This document shows positions 22,287-32,670 of a stretch of 64,000 nucleotides of DNA, piece after piece. Position 1 is the stretch's first letter. Every line of letters starts with the position of its first letter. The notes under the pieces were generated by a model. The model saw only the letters and a list, made by a program, of their open reading frames with translations. It had not been told where the DNA came from and ran no database searches. This DNA comes from Calcarisporiella thermophila CBS 279.70 (lineage: Eukaryota > Calcarisporiellomycota). The DNA is taken from contig NW_027192191.1 of NCBI RefSeq assembly GCF_041956535.1, positions 941,443-1,005,442 on the forward strand, given 5' to 3'. Position numbers and translations under genes: made by a program.

Positions 22287-23451
22287 TTATGAATCGAAAG
22301 CCCTATTATTCGAGATTAGAGGAGGCAGCGACAAGTATCGTGACGACGGAGATCCTCTTTGCCTTTCTTCCGCCACATCTAATGAGGAATGTTTTGCGAA
22401 GCTAGCTCCAAGTCTACTGGTACTCCCTTTATCGCTCCCACTAAAAATGCAATCGTCAAGTGAATTAAGAGAACTCGCCGATCTATTCATGGAAGAGTGG
22501 CCTCTGAGATTCGGTGTGCCAGGGACTGAGAGGGTTATGTTCCCCTCTGTAACATCGGGCATTAGCATCTGTCTAAAGGCTTCTTGCTCTTCAAAGAATC
22601 GGGCACGTTTTCTGTGTACTTGCCGTCGGTGATGTCTGTGCAACACCCAGAGGAGTAGCAAAGTCAGCAATACGAAAAATAGGATTGCAGCGCCAATCAA
22701 CACAAAAACCCATATCGGTGCTTGTCTATAGGCATCGAGGGGATGATCGCATACGCCAGCCTCGTTGCACGCGTCCGAAATGCACTCTCGGTCTTGTTCG
22801 CATTGTGCCCCAAGCGGCTTTGCCTCTATACATTTCCCAGTCGAATCTTCACAAAACGTATCATGAGCACAGTCATCTCGCACCACTCTTTGTAGGATTG
22901 AATGCTCTCCATCGTATCCCATCCGCCTGTATTCCGTAATGTCTATCACGCATGGTTGATTGAGAGTTCGAATTTTGAGCGCGCACTTGTTGTTCAGACA
23001 GATTCCAAATTTGCCCTCACACTCATCATCACGCGAGGGCTCGCAGCTTTCGTTGAATTTACGAAGGGGCATACAATGTAGATTATTGTCGGGACAATAA
23101 GAAGTGTTGCTGGGACAGCGTACCGGAAATGGAATGACAAGATTCCATTCAGGTAAGTAATCTGTATTTCTAATATAGATTCGTAAGAAATCTCAGCTAG
23201 CATCGAGATTAGACGAGGTCTGCCTATCCTTACCTGCATCCTTTGTATACACACGTATTATTCTCACCATCACATGCAAGCATAGGACTTTGGCAATCGT
23301 CGATATAGTGCTTGGAGGCGTCGCTGTATCGGGGGGAAGGGTCGCAAGAATCACCCCACGCCTTAGCACGTACAAAGCTCGGAAGGAGGAAAAGAGCAAT
23401 AGATATAACCGCCCATCCCAAACGAAATAACTTAGATGGATTGGGTATCAT
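22287..23451 (-). CDS. cysteine-rich type I membrane protein, fungal, unknown role
   Basis: Two exons (23451-23234, 23169-22287) give 366 residues. A signal peptide (LGWAVISIALFLLPSFVRA) is followed by an ectodomain of about 190 residues. Its regularly spaced cysteines recur as C-x(n)-C pairs, for example DSCDPSPRYSD, CVYKGC, ESCEPSRDDECEGKFGICLN, CEQDRECISDAC. A single membrane segment (WVFVLIGAAILFFVLLTLLLL) is followed by a His/Arg/Lys stop-transfer HRHHRRQVHRKRA. The cytosolic tail is Ser-rich (SSMNRSASSLNSLDD) and likely phosphorylated. The layout is that of a cell-surface sensor or adhesion-type protein, but no ligand or family is recognised. It is divergent from the phosphoesterase gene at 23848, about 400 bases away. 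Confidence 0.8.
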
Positions 23452-23847
23452 GCTTGTCAACGACATAATATGGTATATATTTTTAGGCGGTTTTTATTAT
23501 TATATCGCAACCTAAAATTAGGATCTTTTGTGGCTTATATCACGTTCTAATGTGATAGCCCTTCATTCGATAGATAGGTTTATTAAACTCTCTGCCCGAT
23601 CAAGTCCAGTTCAAACTTACAATCTATCAATCACGTAACCCCAAGAAATCTGAAGTGAAAATCTCGAAAAAAAAATGGCTGAAAAGAAGAGCATTTTTTT
23701 TGAGAAAAAAAAAGTGATAATTCATTAGGAGGAAATATATATAGGTTATATTATATATTTATAAATATTATCAAATACTTGTGCTTATCTAAAACCCTAT
23801 ATATTGATTTATTAACACCAACATTTCGGTTGCTAGGTATTATTATT

Positions 23848-25272
23848 ATGGAGAATACTCTGCCTTTCCTTAACATCAAGAATCCTCTCGTTACATACTC
23901 CCGACTTGGTTGGGGATTACTTATTTTTTATAAGGAAATTTTAGTTTTCTTATTTGCTGTCACTAGCTGTCAATGGCCGGATATGTCTTCTTCTCTGCAT
24001 CCTCCGTATCATCTTGCTGTCATTGCTGACCCGCAGATTACCGATGAATACTCTTATGATCGAAAGGGCTTATTGCTAGAAATAACGAAATTCTACTCGG
24101 ATATGTATATGAGGCGAAATTTTCGGCATTTGAGTAGGCGGAAGAAGCCTGATGCGGTAATATTTCTAGGGGATTTGATGGATGGAGGACGAGAAATCAA
24201 AAAGCAAGAAGAGTATGTGTGCAAAATAAGATTCAGTGTTTTATAGCTCGGAATTAACCCTAGCATGGTTACATGCCTGCTCGTTATTATGTAACTTAGC
24301 TATGCTAAAGAGCTGCATCGGTTTCGGCACCTTTTTCGCCCAGTTTCTTCACCTTCTCCACGATATTACTTCATGGCCGGTAATCATGATATTGGCTTTG
24401 GAGACTCCATAGTCCCTCTCGCTGTACAGCGCTATCGCGCATCGTTTGGAGAGTTAAACTACGAAATCCAACTAGCCAACCACTCTATTGTGGTGTTGGA
24501 CACATTATCATTGAGTAGTCAGAAGGCGAATATAAGAAGGGAAGCCGCGGCCTTATTGGAGAGAGTTGGGAGAGGTGAGATACGTTTAATATACCCAGAT
24601 CGTTATCTTTGATCAGATCAGAGTTTCAATGTGAGATCCATTTCACTAGAATCCTCTATCCCCCCTCAACCTCGTATACTTTTTACTCATGTCCCTCTCT
24701 ATCGACCGTCGGGAAGCTACTGTGGCCCGGAGCGTTCACATATTGGATCGATTGAGAACGGGAGTGGCTATCAATATCAGAACCTGATAGATCAAACCCT
24801 TTCCCAACGGATATTAGCCACGCTTCAGCCATCACTCGTTTTGAGCGGAGATGATCACGATTATTGCGAAGTGCAGCACTCGTGGAAGGATCATGGCGCC
24901 AAAGAGATCACTGTTAGCTCATTTAGTATGACAATGGGAGTGAAGATCCCGGGGTATGTCCTACTTTCTCTACATGACCCTACGCTTTTTTCCAGCTCGG
25001 TCGGTCATGCATTTTGTCCACTCCCAAATCAGATCGAAATCTTCCTCACCTACGCACTAGCACTCCTAATTAATCTCGTGGTGCTTGCTGTATTTCGGAG
25101 AAAAACCGAGAAGTATATTCCCCTACATCATAATGAACTGGATGATGGGGCAAAGAACAAGTGGCAATTTGTGAGGAAGCGAATTTGGAAAAGAATTGGA
25201 AATGATGTGGTGCAAATTGGATGGGTAGCTTTAAGCGTATATGTAGGATGCCTGGTGATTAGCTTCCTGTAG
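23848..25272 (+). CDS. Ted1/Cdc1-like metallophosphoesterase (PGAP5/MPPE1 family)
   Basis: Three exons (23848-24212, 24300-24574, 24617-25272) give 431 residues; intron 2 is 42 bases. Family members remove ethanolamine phosphate from GPI-anchor glycans in the ER, helping GPI proteins leave the ER. Visible metal-binding motifs of the calcineurin-like fold are VIADPQITD, VIFLGDLMDGG, FMAGNHDIGFG, FTHVPLYRP and LSGDDHDYC. There are membrane segments near the N-terminus (LLIFYKEILVFLFAV) and at the C-terminus (FLTYALALLINLVVLAVF and VVQIGWVALSVYVGC). The start at 23848 precedes the first membrane segment directly. Whether it matches Ted1 or Cdc1 more closely is not decided. Confidence 0.88.
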
Positions 25273-25822
25273 AATATTGTAAAAATTACCTAAATTCATC
25301 CTCCATCTTTCTGTATACCTTTATCTATATGGATATATATAGGTATATGGGTTTTTAGCTTTGATTTCCCATTTCCATCTCTAGCCTATATTTCTATTTT
25401 GATTTCTTTCCCGTGATACACATTTATTTTTCGCTATATTAAATTAGCGAGTAAATAAAGAACCAACTCGAAAAAGAAAAAAATCTACTTTAGTCCACAC
25501 AAACTCATTTATTACATCGAAAAGCTGACAAAAAAAAAAGACGAAAAAATGGCGCTATGTTTAATGTACACCGTCAAAGAAATATCATATGCTCAAAAAA
25601 TGCGTCCATGTAAAAAAGTTAAACAATTGTAAAGAAATATATAATAGAGGGAAAAAATACATAGCCGAATGTAGGTACAGGCAAAAAAAAAAGATAAAAA
25701 ATAATTCTGGTGCAAGGTGAATAGAGGTATCAAGGCTTGAAAAAAAAAATGGAGGTAAAAAAAAAGAAGAGTCTCCGAGAGATCGGATTTAGAAGAATGA
25801 GGAGCCTAATCGCAAAGGCCAG
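25273..25822. other. 3' flanks of two converging genes, A-rich
   Basis: Several A-runs of eight or nine bases, no supported gene. The phosphoesterase gene and the small zinc-finger gene converge here. Confidence 0.5.
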
Positions 25823-26191
25823 TTACTTTGGAAAACCCCAATAGGGCTTCTTCTTTTCCTCGGCAGGTTTTGCATCAGTTTTAGGGGGGGCAGATGGCGG
25901 TTGGGTGGGTAGTGGCAGTGGCATTGGTAGCCCACCAGGTGAATAGAAATTAAAGCAATAGAGAGGAGGGGGAGGACCGGGTGGTGGGAGAGGAGCTTTG
26001 GGTGGCTCTTGGGGAGGGACCTGCAAGAAGTAACCAGATTTGGCGAGTGTAGTGTATCCAGCCGAGCAGATAATGGAGAGTGGAACATCCGGGAAGGTTG
26101 GATGGTGTTTGACGATGTGCTCATGGACAGTTTCAGGGACGACGAAACTGTCATGGCAATAAGGACACGGAAGTGCTATGGCTTGACCCAT
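25823..26191 (-). CDS. small C2H2-like zinc-finger protein with proline-rich tail
   Basis: A single open frame of 122 residues starts at ATG 26191 (MGQAIALPCPYCHDSFVV). Residues 9-30 form one zinc-binding unit, CPYC followed by HEHIVKHHP, giving C-x2-C and several candidate histidines. A neutral stretch and then a proline-rich tail (APLPPPGPPPPLYCFNF) end in KKPYWGFPK. The frame extends upstream without an ATG, so 26191 is the only sensible start. No known family; the finger resembles the one in the 49-residue protein at 40040. The Ser/Pro codon pattern and the well-formed finger favour a real gene. Confidence 0.6.
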   Translation of the reverse strand: MGQAIALPCPYCHDSFVVPETVHEHIVKHHPTFPDVPLSIICSAGYTTLAKSGYFLQVPPQEPPKAPLPPPGPPPPLYCFNFYSPGGLPMPLPLPTQPPSAPPKTDAKPAEEKKKPYWGFPK

Positions 26192-28917
26192 GAGATTAAA
26201 GAAGGTGCGAATGAACTGGCAAAGGGGATTTTTTTCTTGATGGGAGCAAATCAATTCAGCTAATTTTCCCAGGGGCAATTCCGAAAATGAGTGGAGAAAG
26301 AGCAAGAGGAAAAAGAAAAGCAAAAGAGAGCTGAGAATAAGAGAATATAAGAACAAAGGAAAAGCCGGAGAGAGAGGCGAGGGCGTGACTTGCAAGGCAC
26401 AGGCGCGGCTCAATCACGTTGCTGCGCTAAATTTTCTTGCAGTAAAGGTTATCAATTAAGGTTTTCGGGTAGGCAGTTGACCCTTCCCTCTAGTGTGAAG
26501 GTCTCTCTGAAGGTCTTTTCTTAGCTCACCCATATTCACCCATTGGTCGTACGGAAGTTTGGTTGGGAGTGACACAGGGCCGAAAAATAAAAGTAGGTAC
26601 ACAATCTTTAGTTTATGCTGCTTAGAGTTGGGGAAGCGAGGGGAAGAGAAGTGGCGCGCGAAGAAAGGTCAGAACGGAGGCACGCTACGAAGGGATGGGA
26701 GGGCAAGAAATCGCCTTTGTCGGAAAAACCCTAATTCCTTCCCCGGAAAGCAGCCAAGTCGTCTTGATTTCGCATCACACCTCCCGCCCATGGCTGTTAA
26801 CGCTGACATATAGCATAGGGCTGTCTGATATTGCCGAGGCCGCTATCGGGTTTGGTCAGAGGCCATTGCATGTTGTGTTTAAGGCTTTTACAGCTCCGCG
26901 TCCAGGGATTCCAATTACAGGCATTTTAACCAGTGGTGTAATCGCATTAATACACAAAGAAGCGGTCTAGTTGCCGCCGTGCACCGACGGAATAGTGCTT
27001 GGATCGCCTTGGCTCGGAAGTGTATATGACATCTTCCCCCTAACCCAACCCCTCTCACAGCGACGTCGATGGGTGGAGCAGAGACTGATTCTCTCCGTGT
27101 TGTGCAGTGGAAATTTATCTTAGATAACGCGTAACTCTATTCGTACACACAAAAAAAACAAGCATAAATGCCTCAAGTTGACTTTACAGAGACTATTCTA
27201 TTTTATTTTAATATGAACTGACGCCTTTCCACACCATTGAACTCGATATCTGCTTCACAATTATGAAATTTCTCACTTTGAAGTTGTTGATCGAGCAGCT
27301 TGGCAGAGATGATTTCCAAATTCAGTAATAATTTTACTCATATGAAGCCAGGTAAATCCGGAGAATCCATGCGACTTGCTAACCTTTTCGCTGGAAGACT
27401 TGTTACTGGCTGTCTTTATTTATGCAATAGACAACAAGGGCCCTTCCTTCGTTTCATCTTCGCGGTATTAGGCAAGATTCTGTGGGTACTGTAAAATACA
27501 AGCTGACTCATATAGAGCCCTAGGTTTGAGCGTATATTTGGATTTTCAAAGTGATGCGGGAGCTTAAAAAAGATCATTTGTAAATGCGAAATCTTGTAAG
27601 GAAAATTAAACCTGTATTAAAATAGAACATCCACGAAAAAAAAAATAAAAAGAGCAAATAAAATAGAAACTCGATTACGAGGTTATTTTATTGGATTGTC
27701 TCGAGTATAAGCTTCTGGGTCATCCCCAAAATAAATTCCTCTTCATTTTACTATGAAAACCATTCAACAGACATTCTTCCTTAGCTGCATAATGTAAAGA
27801 GAGTAACGAAAAAAATTTAATACTTCCCTTCTAAGTTAGATGGGCTCAGAGAAATTGGGGAATGAGCCTAAATATTAAAAACACATCAAAAATTGTTTTT
27901 AATTTAGTTCATGTATGCGACCTCGTGTAAATTAGGCAAGAATGAAACATCAAAGGCTATGTCATCTACTCCAAACAGCTTACACGAAGAGAGGAGGAAA
28001 AAATAAGCCTGTGCAAATGGAAAGGTAGCTTGAGAGAAGTCTTGTTCACTATAGGAGATATGAACTTTAGAAGGATGGGAGCCAGATATGCTAGGGAAAG
28101 CAAATGAATTCCCATATCCTCTTAATTGAGAGATGCTTAACACTGCAGGTATAGGATAGTCGGTTTGTTTGTTTCTGCTGTCACCGCAAAGGTTCCCAGA
28201 ATTTTTTTTACAAACAAACAAGAACAGCAACCGTACTCCTTTATTAAAGGAAAACGATTATATAATCCCTACCCACAAACCATAGCTTTCTTTTAAGAGG
28301 TATCTAATTTTGCCGAAAGGTTTGGACAGTAGGCGACTACTTATGCGAGTTCGACAATCGTTTTTTAAATGCAGTGAGGAAAGAATAAAAAACAAACAGG
28401 TTTCTGCAGAGGCTTGTCAATTGGGTTGTGTTTTGCATTTGATTAGCAACCTAGCTGAGAAACAATAAAATATAAATAGGTCGATAAGAACGTTGCCAGC
28501 GTACCCAAGCCATCATTTGATGCTCGTCCTGTATATCCTGTATGTCCTTTTATGCAACTCGTCCAGAGGGACCCAAAAAAAAATGGCACCATTTATATTG
28601 GATACAGAGATGTATGCAACTGTTGTTTATCGTTACGAACTGCGATATGTACTAATTCTAAGTGATAAGAGGTGGTATTACTCAGCTTAGGAGTGAAAAG
28701 AGCCTTTCCTTTTCACCTCGTGGAACGAGACTCAAAAAGCTTCTTGTTTTTTTTTGTTCCCTGTTTTTGGGTTACAATCAAGTTGTTATTTGCAGGCGAA
28801 CGTTAAGGAATCTATATAAAGGTTTGACTTATGATTTACTTCCTCCTGTAACCATCATATTGAACCGAGTTCGCTTAATATTTTTCAGTGTAAATAGAAC
28901 CTAAGGACACAATAGAG
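26192..28917. other. long stretch without a firm gene; one GC-richer frame at 26695-26970
   Basis: The part from about 26430 to 27110 is richer in G and C than its surroundings and carries an uninterrupted plus-strand frame of 91 codons starting MGGQEIAFVGKTLIPSPESS. Nothing in it is recognised and no intron extends it. Short frames at 27264-27494 and, on the minus strand, 27904-28230 are likewise unassigned. No tRNA A/B boxes or snRNA signatures could be made out. The stretch may hold a non-coding RNA or a small lineage-specific gene, but the sequence alone does not show it. Confidence 0.4.
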
Positions 28918-29541
28918 ATGTCAACATCAATACCCAAGCTCGTTTCCAGTTTGTCACATAAATGGGATGAGGCTGGCCCTCCTCATCCAGTCCGACCAAA
29001 CACCCCCGTTAAGCCCAGTCGTCACCGATACGCTGGCCCTCCCTATCCCATCGCGCCAACCCGTCCCAATACTCCTACATGTGGAGTATGGATTGCGAAC
29101 ACCTCTCCCTGTTCCATTTTATCAGTCTTGATAGCGTAGCCTGGATCAAGGAGAGATTAAAATTGATAATACTTTTTCCTAAATTCATTCCTAGCAATCA
29201 CAATTATCCCCGAAATTCCTACATTATTATTGCAAAGTGGTTAATAGATATTTATACTTGCATTTTTCATCCTCATTGTTGGGTTCCTTTTCGCGATTAT
29301 CCGCCAAAAATTTTTTCTCTTTGTATGTTGCAATCATGGTTTATATATATAATGTCCTTTGACCCTTCGAAGCATATTGCAAGTGAATACATCCTCTATG
29401 CCCGGTCCTTTTCATGGGGAAGAGTTTGTGTGGAGCAGCACTGCAAAAGAGTTTGGCCCAAGCTTATTTCAACACCTTTCGTATTTAGAATACCAGGATT
29501 TTTGGTTACGCAAACTATGGCAACTTGATTTTCTTTCCTAG
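28918..29541 (+). CDS. candidate small two-exon gene, unknown
   Basis: An ATG at 28918 (MSTSIPKLVSSLSHKWDEAG) opens a Pro-rich exon that stays open to about 29139. A later exon ends at 29541 (GEEFVWSSTAKEFGPSLFQH..YQDFWLRKLWQLDFLS). A phase-1 donor near 29083 and an acceptor near 29384 would join them into roughly 110 residues. The amino-acid make-up of the second exon looks protein-like. The intron would be about 300 bases, longer than most here, and no family is recognised, so this is only a candidate. Confidence 0.35.
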
Positions 29542-30021
29542 GACAAGAAAGAAACTGAGACCTTCCTAGGATCCGAGGATTCGAAGTCCACCTGTACAAA
29601 TCTTGCCACACTGTTTATGCAAACAAAAAAAAAAGAGTTGGCTCTTAGGCAAGTAAACAAGTACTGTGACCATAGGCAAATAAAACAAAAAAAAATAACT
29701 TGAATTGTTGTACTGGCTCTGGGCTCAGGTGAGTACGTCAAAGTTGATGAAAGTGAGGGCACGCGCGAGCGATTCTTGTGTTCGAGAGCAAAACAGCTAA
29801 TATTTTCGAGGTCCGCAGCTATAAAAATAGGGAAAGGTTCGCCACTCTCTTTCATTTTGCAAACGGATTTATTCACACCAAACCCTCTCGTTCTACTCCC
29901 TAACCTCGGGCCAGAACTCTTACTTACGGATAGTCGAGGAAACCTTCTCAACTCTTTAGAGCAGCATTTATCAGGCTTTTGTCTTGCTAGAGAAGAGGAG
30001 GAATAAGAAAACCACACTATT

Positions 30022-31797
30022 ATGAAGAATTTCAAATCAACGCGCCAGACTATCCCATCTCAGAATCAAATCAATGGCATTGTAATACCAGGTAAATAGT
30101 ATTCATCTACAAGCGAATTCACCCCTAATTTCTCTTTGTTGCCCACTTCTAGACGAGTCCGATCGAGTTCTAATAGTGTCGGTAACTGCAAAGGACCCCA
30201 GAACGAGTGCATCTCTACCACTCAAATATACCAACGTGCAGGCTATTGGAAATGGATCATTTGGAGTGGTATTCCAAGCAAAATTACTACCATCAGGTGA
30301 GGTAGTAGCAATAAAAAAGGTATTGCAGGACAGGCGATATAAAGTACGTACTCAGTATCGTTATAATAAGGGACAAGAATGTATGGTATTTATATGTAAT
30401 GCTGCTTGCGTATAGAATCGAGAGCTGGAAATAATGCAGTCATTATCGCATCGGAACATCGTGGGTTTGAAAGCATTTTTTTGTACTAATGGAGAGAAGG
30501 TAAACATTAGCATCCTAGTGAGCCCGGGGTCATTTTAATCTTTCTCCCCCTATTACAGAAAGACGAAGTGTACCTTAATTTGGTACTCGAGTTCGTCCAG
30601 GGAACTCTCTTTAGGGAGCAGCTCCTCTATGTACGCGCACGTCAACCAATGCCTCTGTTTTATGTCAAGCTATACATGTATCAGCTCTTTCGTTCCCTTG
30701 CCTACATCCACATGCTAGGCATTTGCCATAGAGACATTAAGCCTCAAAACCTATTGCTGGACCCCGTCACCAAGGAATTGAAGTTGTGCGACTTTGGCAG
30801 GTGAGCTTTTCATTACACGAGTTTGCTAGGGCAATAAGCATGGGAGGGAGGAGATTATATAGTTAATGAAATGTGTTCTTCTGTTCCTAGCGCCAAAAGG
30901 TTACACCCACATGAGCCCAATGTCTCCTACATATGCTCGCGCTACTATCGCGCTCCAGAATTGATTTTTGGTGCAACCAACTACACTACAAGTATCGATA
31001 TCTGGTCAGCAGGGTGTGTGATGGGCGAATTGATGCTTGGAAAACCGATGTTCCAGGGAGAGAACGGAATTGATCAGCTGGTGGAGATAATCAAAGTGCT
31101 TGGGGTCCCTACCAAGGAGCAAATCCTGACAATGAACGCTAATTATGTGGAACAGTGCTTCCCATCGATAGAATCTTACACCCTTTTACAGGTGAAGATG
31201 GCTCTCGTTTGGCTACCTAATTTAGAAACCCAACTGAATCCATGCTATGCTAAATAGCTCTTTGGCGACCGCGCCACCCCGGAAGCAATCGATTTGCTCT
31301 CACAACTCCTAGAATACACCCCCACTCGTCGTCTTACGGCTGTTGAGGCTATGGGGCACGCATTTTTTGATGAACTTCGTGAAGCCAGAACTCAGCCAAA
31401 TGGAAAGCCACTTCCTCCGTTGTTTGATTTTTCAAGCTTAGGTAATCTATCAATTTCTCGGTTACATATTTTTACAATAACCGTTCATTTTCATGTTCAA
31501 TAAGCCCTGCTCTATTTTTCTCCCTCTTCCCTCTTGTATCCCCTAATTCCACTTGATCTTTATATTCTCACCGATGGCCTAACGATCCAATCTGCCTCAC
31601 TAATAGAACTTTCAATACGCCCGGATCTAATCCGACGGATATTGCCACGATGCGTGTTCTCCGTGCTTGCTGAGCAAGCTGGAGATCCACGGTGTTATGT
31701 CAACGGTATGAATGGGCACCGAACAAAAGGATACAATGGAAAGGGAGTCAATACAAATGGCAATGTGATGGTAAGCTATGTGCAAGAGGAGAATTAG
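30022..31797 (+). CDS. glycogen synthase kinase 3 (GSK3/Shaggy family)
   Basis: Ser/Thr kinase. Seven exons (30022-30091, 30153-30343, 30416-30499, 30559-30800, 30891-31191, 31258-31441, 31607-31797) give 420 residues. The kinase starts with the ATP loop IGNGSFGVV and the lysine [13 protein letters not shown]. It continues with [16 protein letters not shown], the catalytic loop [18 protein letters not shown], and the activation loop [20 protein letters not shown] with the tyrosine that is autophosphorylated in GSK3. The C-lobe ends with [18 protein letters not shown]. The residues that bind primed phosphate (Arg in RDIK, Arg/Lys of the loop) are kept. The usual H-P-W-x-x-V-F stretch before the C-lobe end is replaced by ESYTLLQLF at a splice junction. 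Kinases of this family act in metabolism, mitosis and stress. Confidence 0.92.
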
Positions 31798-32670
31798 CCC
31801 TGCCTCTGTCTAGGTTATGTGCTCTGCTTTCCTGCACACTTTTCGATAGTACTCACTTCGATAGTGTTTATTTACTGTGTGAGAGAGATTGCTTCTACTC
31901 CTATTATTATTACTCTGCTTTTTATATATACCTATGCGCTTGTCTTTTTCCTATCATTGCATATCATCTGTTTATCAATACGGTTGCTTCTTTTTCACAT
32001 CTATATATAGTTCTTTTTTCTCTTTTGCTATGCCTATTTTTGTTATGAATGCATTTCCTCCAAACTCCCCTTTACATACACTGTTTCTTCACTTTTCTGT
32101 TACTTTTCCTTCATTTCGTCTTTTTCTAAACACTTGCCTTTGTTCATTCAACCCTACTTTTTTGATTTTTCTTATTTTTTTTTTCTTGCATGCTTTCCCA
32201 ACGTATAAAAATATAAATATGAATTTATACATATACATACTAATATATATATTTACGATATTGTGTTTGTTTGTTTATTCCCCAGTAACAATAAGAGAAA
32301 AGAAAAAAAAAAAATAGAAAAGAAATAGAAAATAGAAGGATGAAAGAGTAGCAAAATAGCTGGAATACACCTTTAATATAGCAAATAAGAGAAAAAATTA
32401 ATTGAGAAAAAAAGATTAGAAAATAAAATCATTAGAAAACAGAAAATAAACGCAACAATGCCATTATATTATATAGTAGATCATTTGTAAGTATTATCAA
32501 ATAAATCCATAAAAGAGAAGGAATGACGAAGGGTGAGTAAGGGGACATAAGGAAACATCCTGATAGAAAATATTGCACCAACTTCTATTTTGTGAATTGA
32601 AAAAAAAAAGGAATAAAGAAGCTTCCAAAATAAAATAAAAGGAAATTATGAAACAACGAGGCAAGGATGA
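31798..32670. other. pyrimidine-rich 3' flank of GSK3 and 3' flank of the Kin4-like gene
   Basis: Strongly T-rich on the plus strand from 31800 to about 32280, then A-rich. Open frames here encode only low-complexity hydrophobic stretches and are not taken as genes. The two kinase genes converge. Confidence 0.5.

Noticed and set aside
29538-30035. Minus-strand frame of 165 codons opposite the GSK3 promoter
   Set aside because: No recognisable protein, low-complexity hydrophobic runs, and overlap with the GSK3 leader and start.
31800-32320. Long plus-strand hydrophobic frames after GSK3
   Set aside because: They are translations of a T-rich 3' region (Phe/Leu/Ser runs) with no family likeness.
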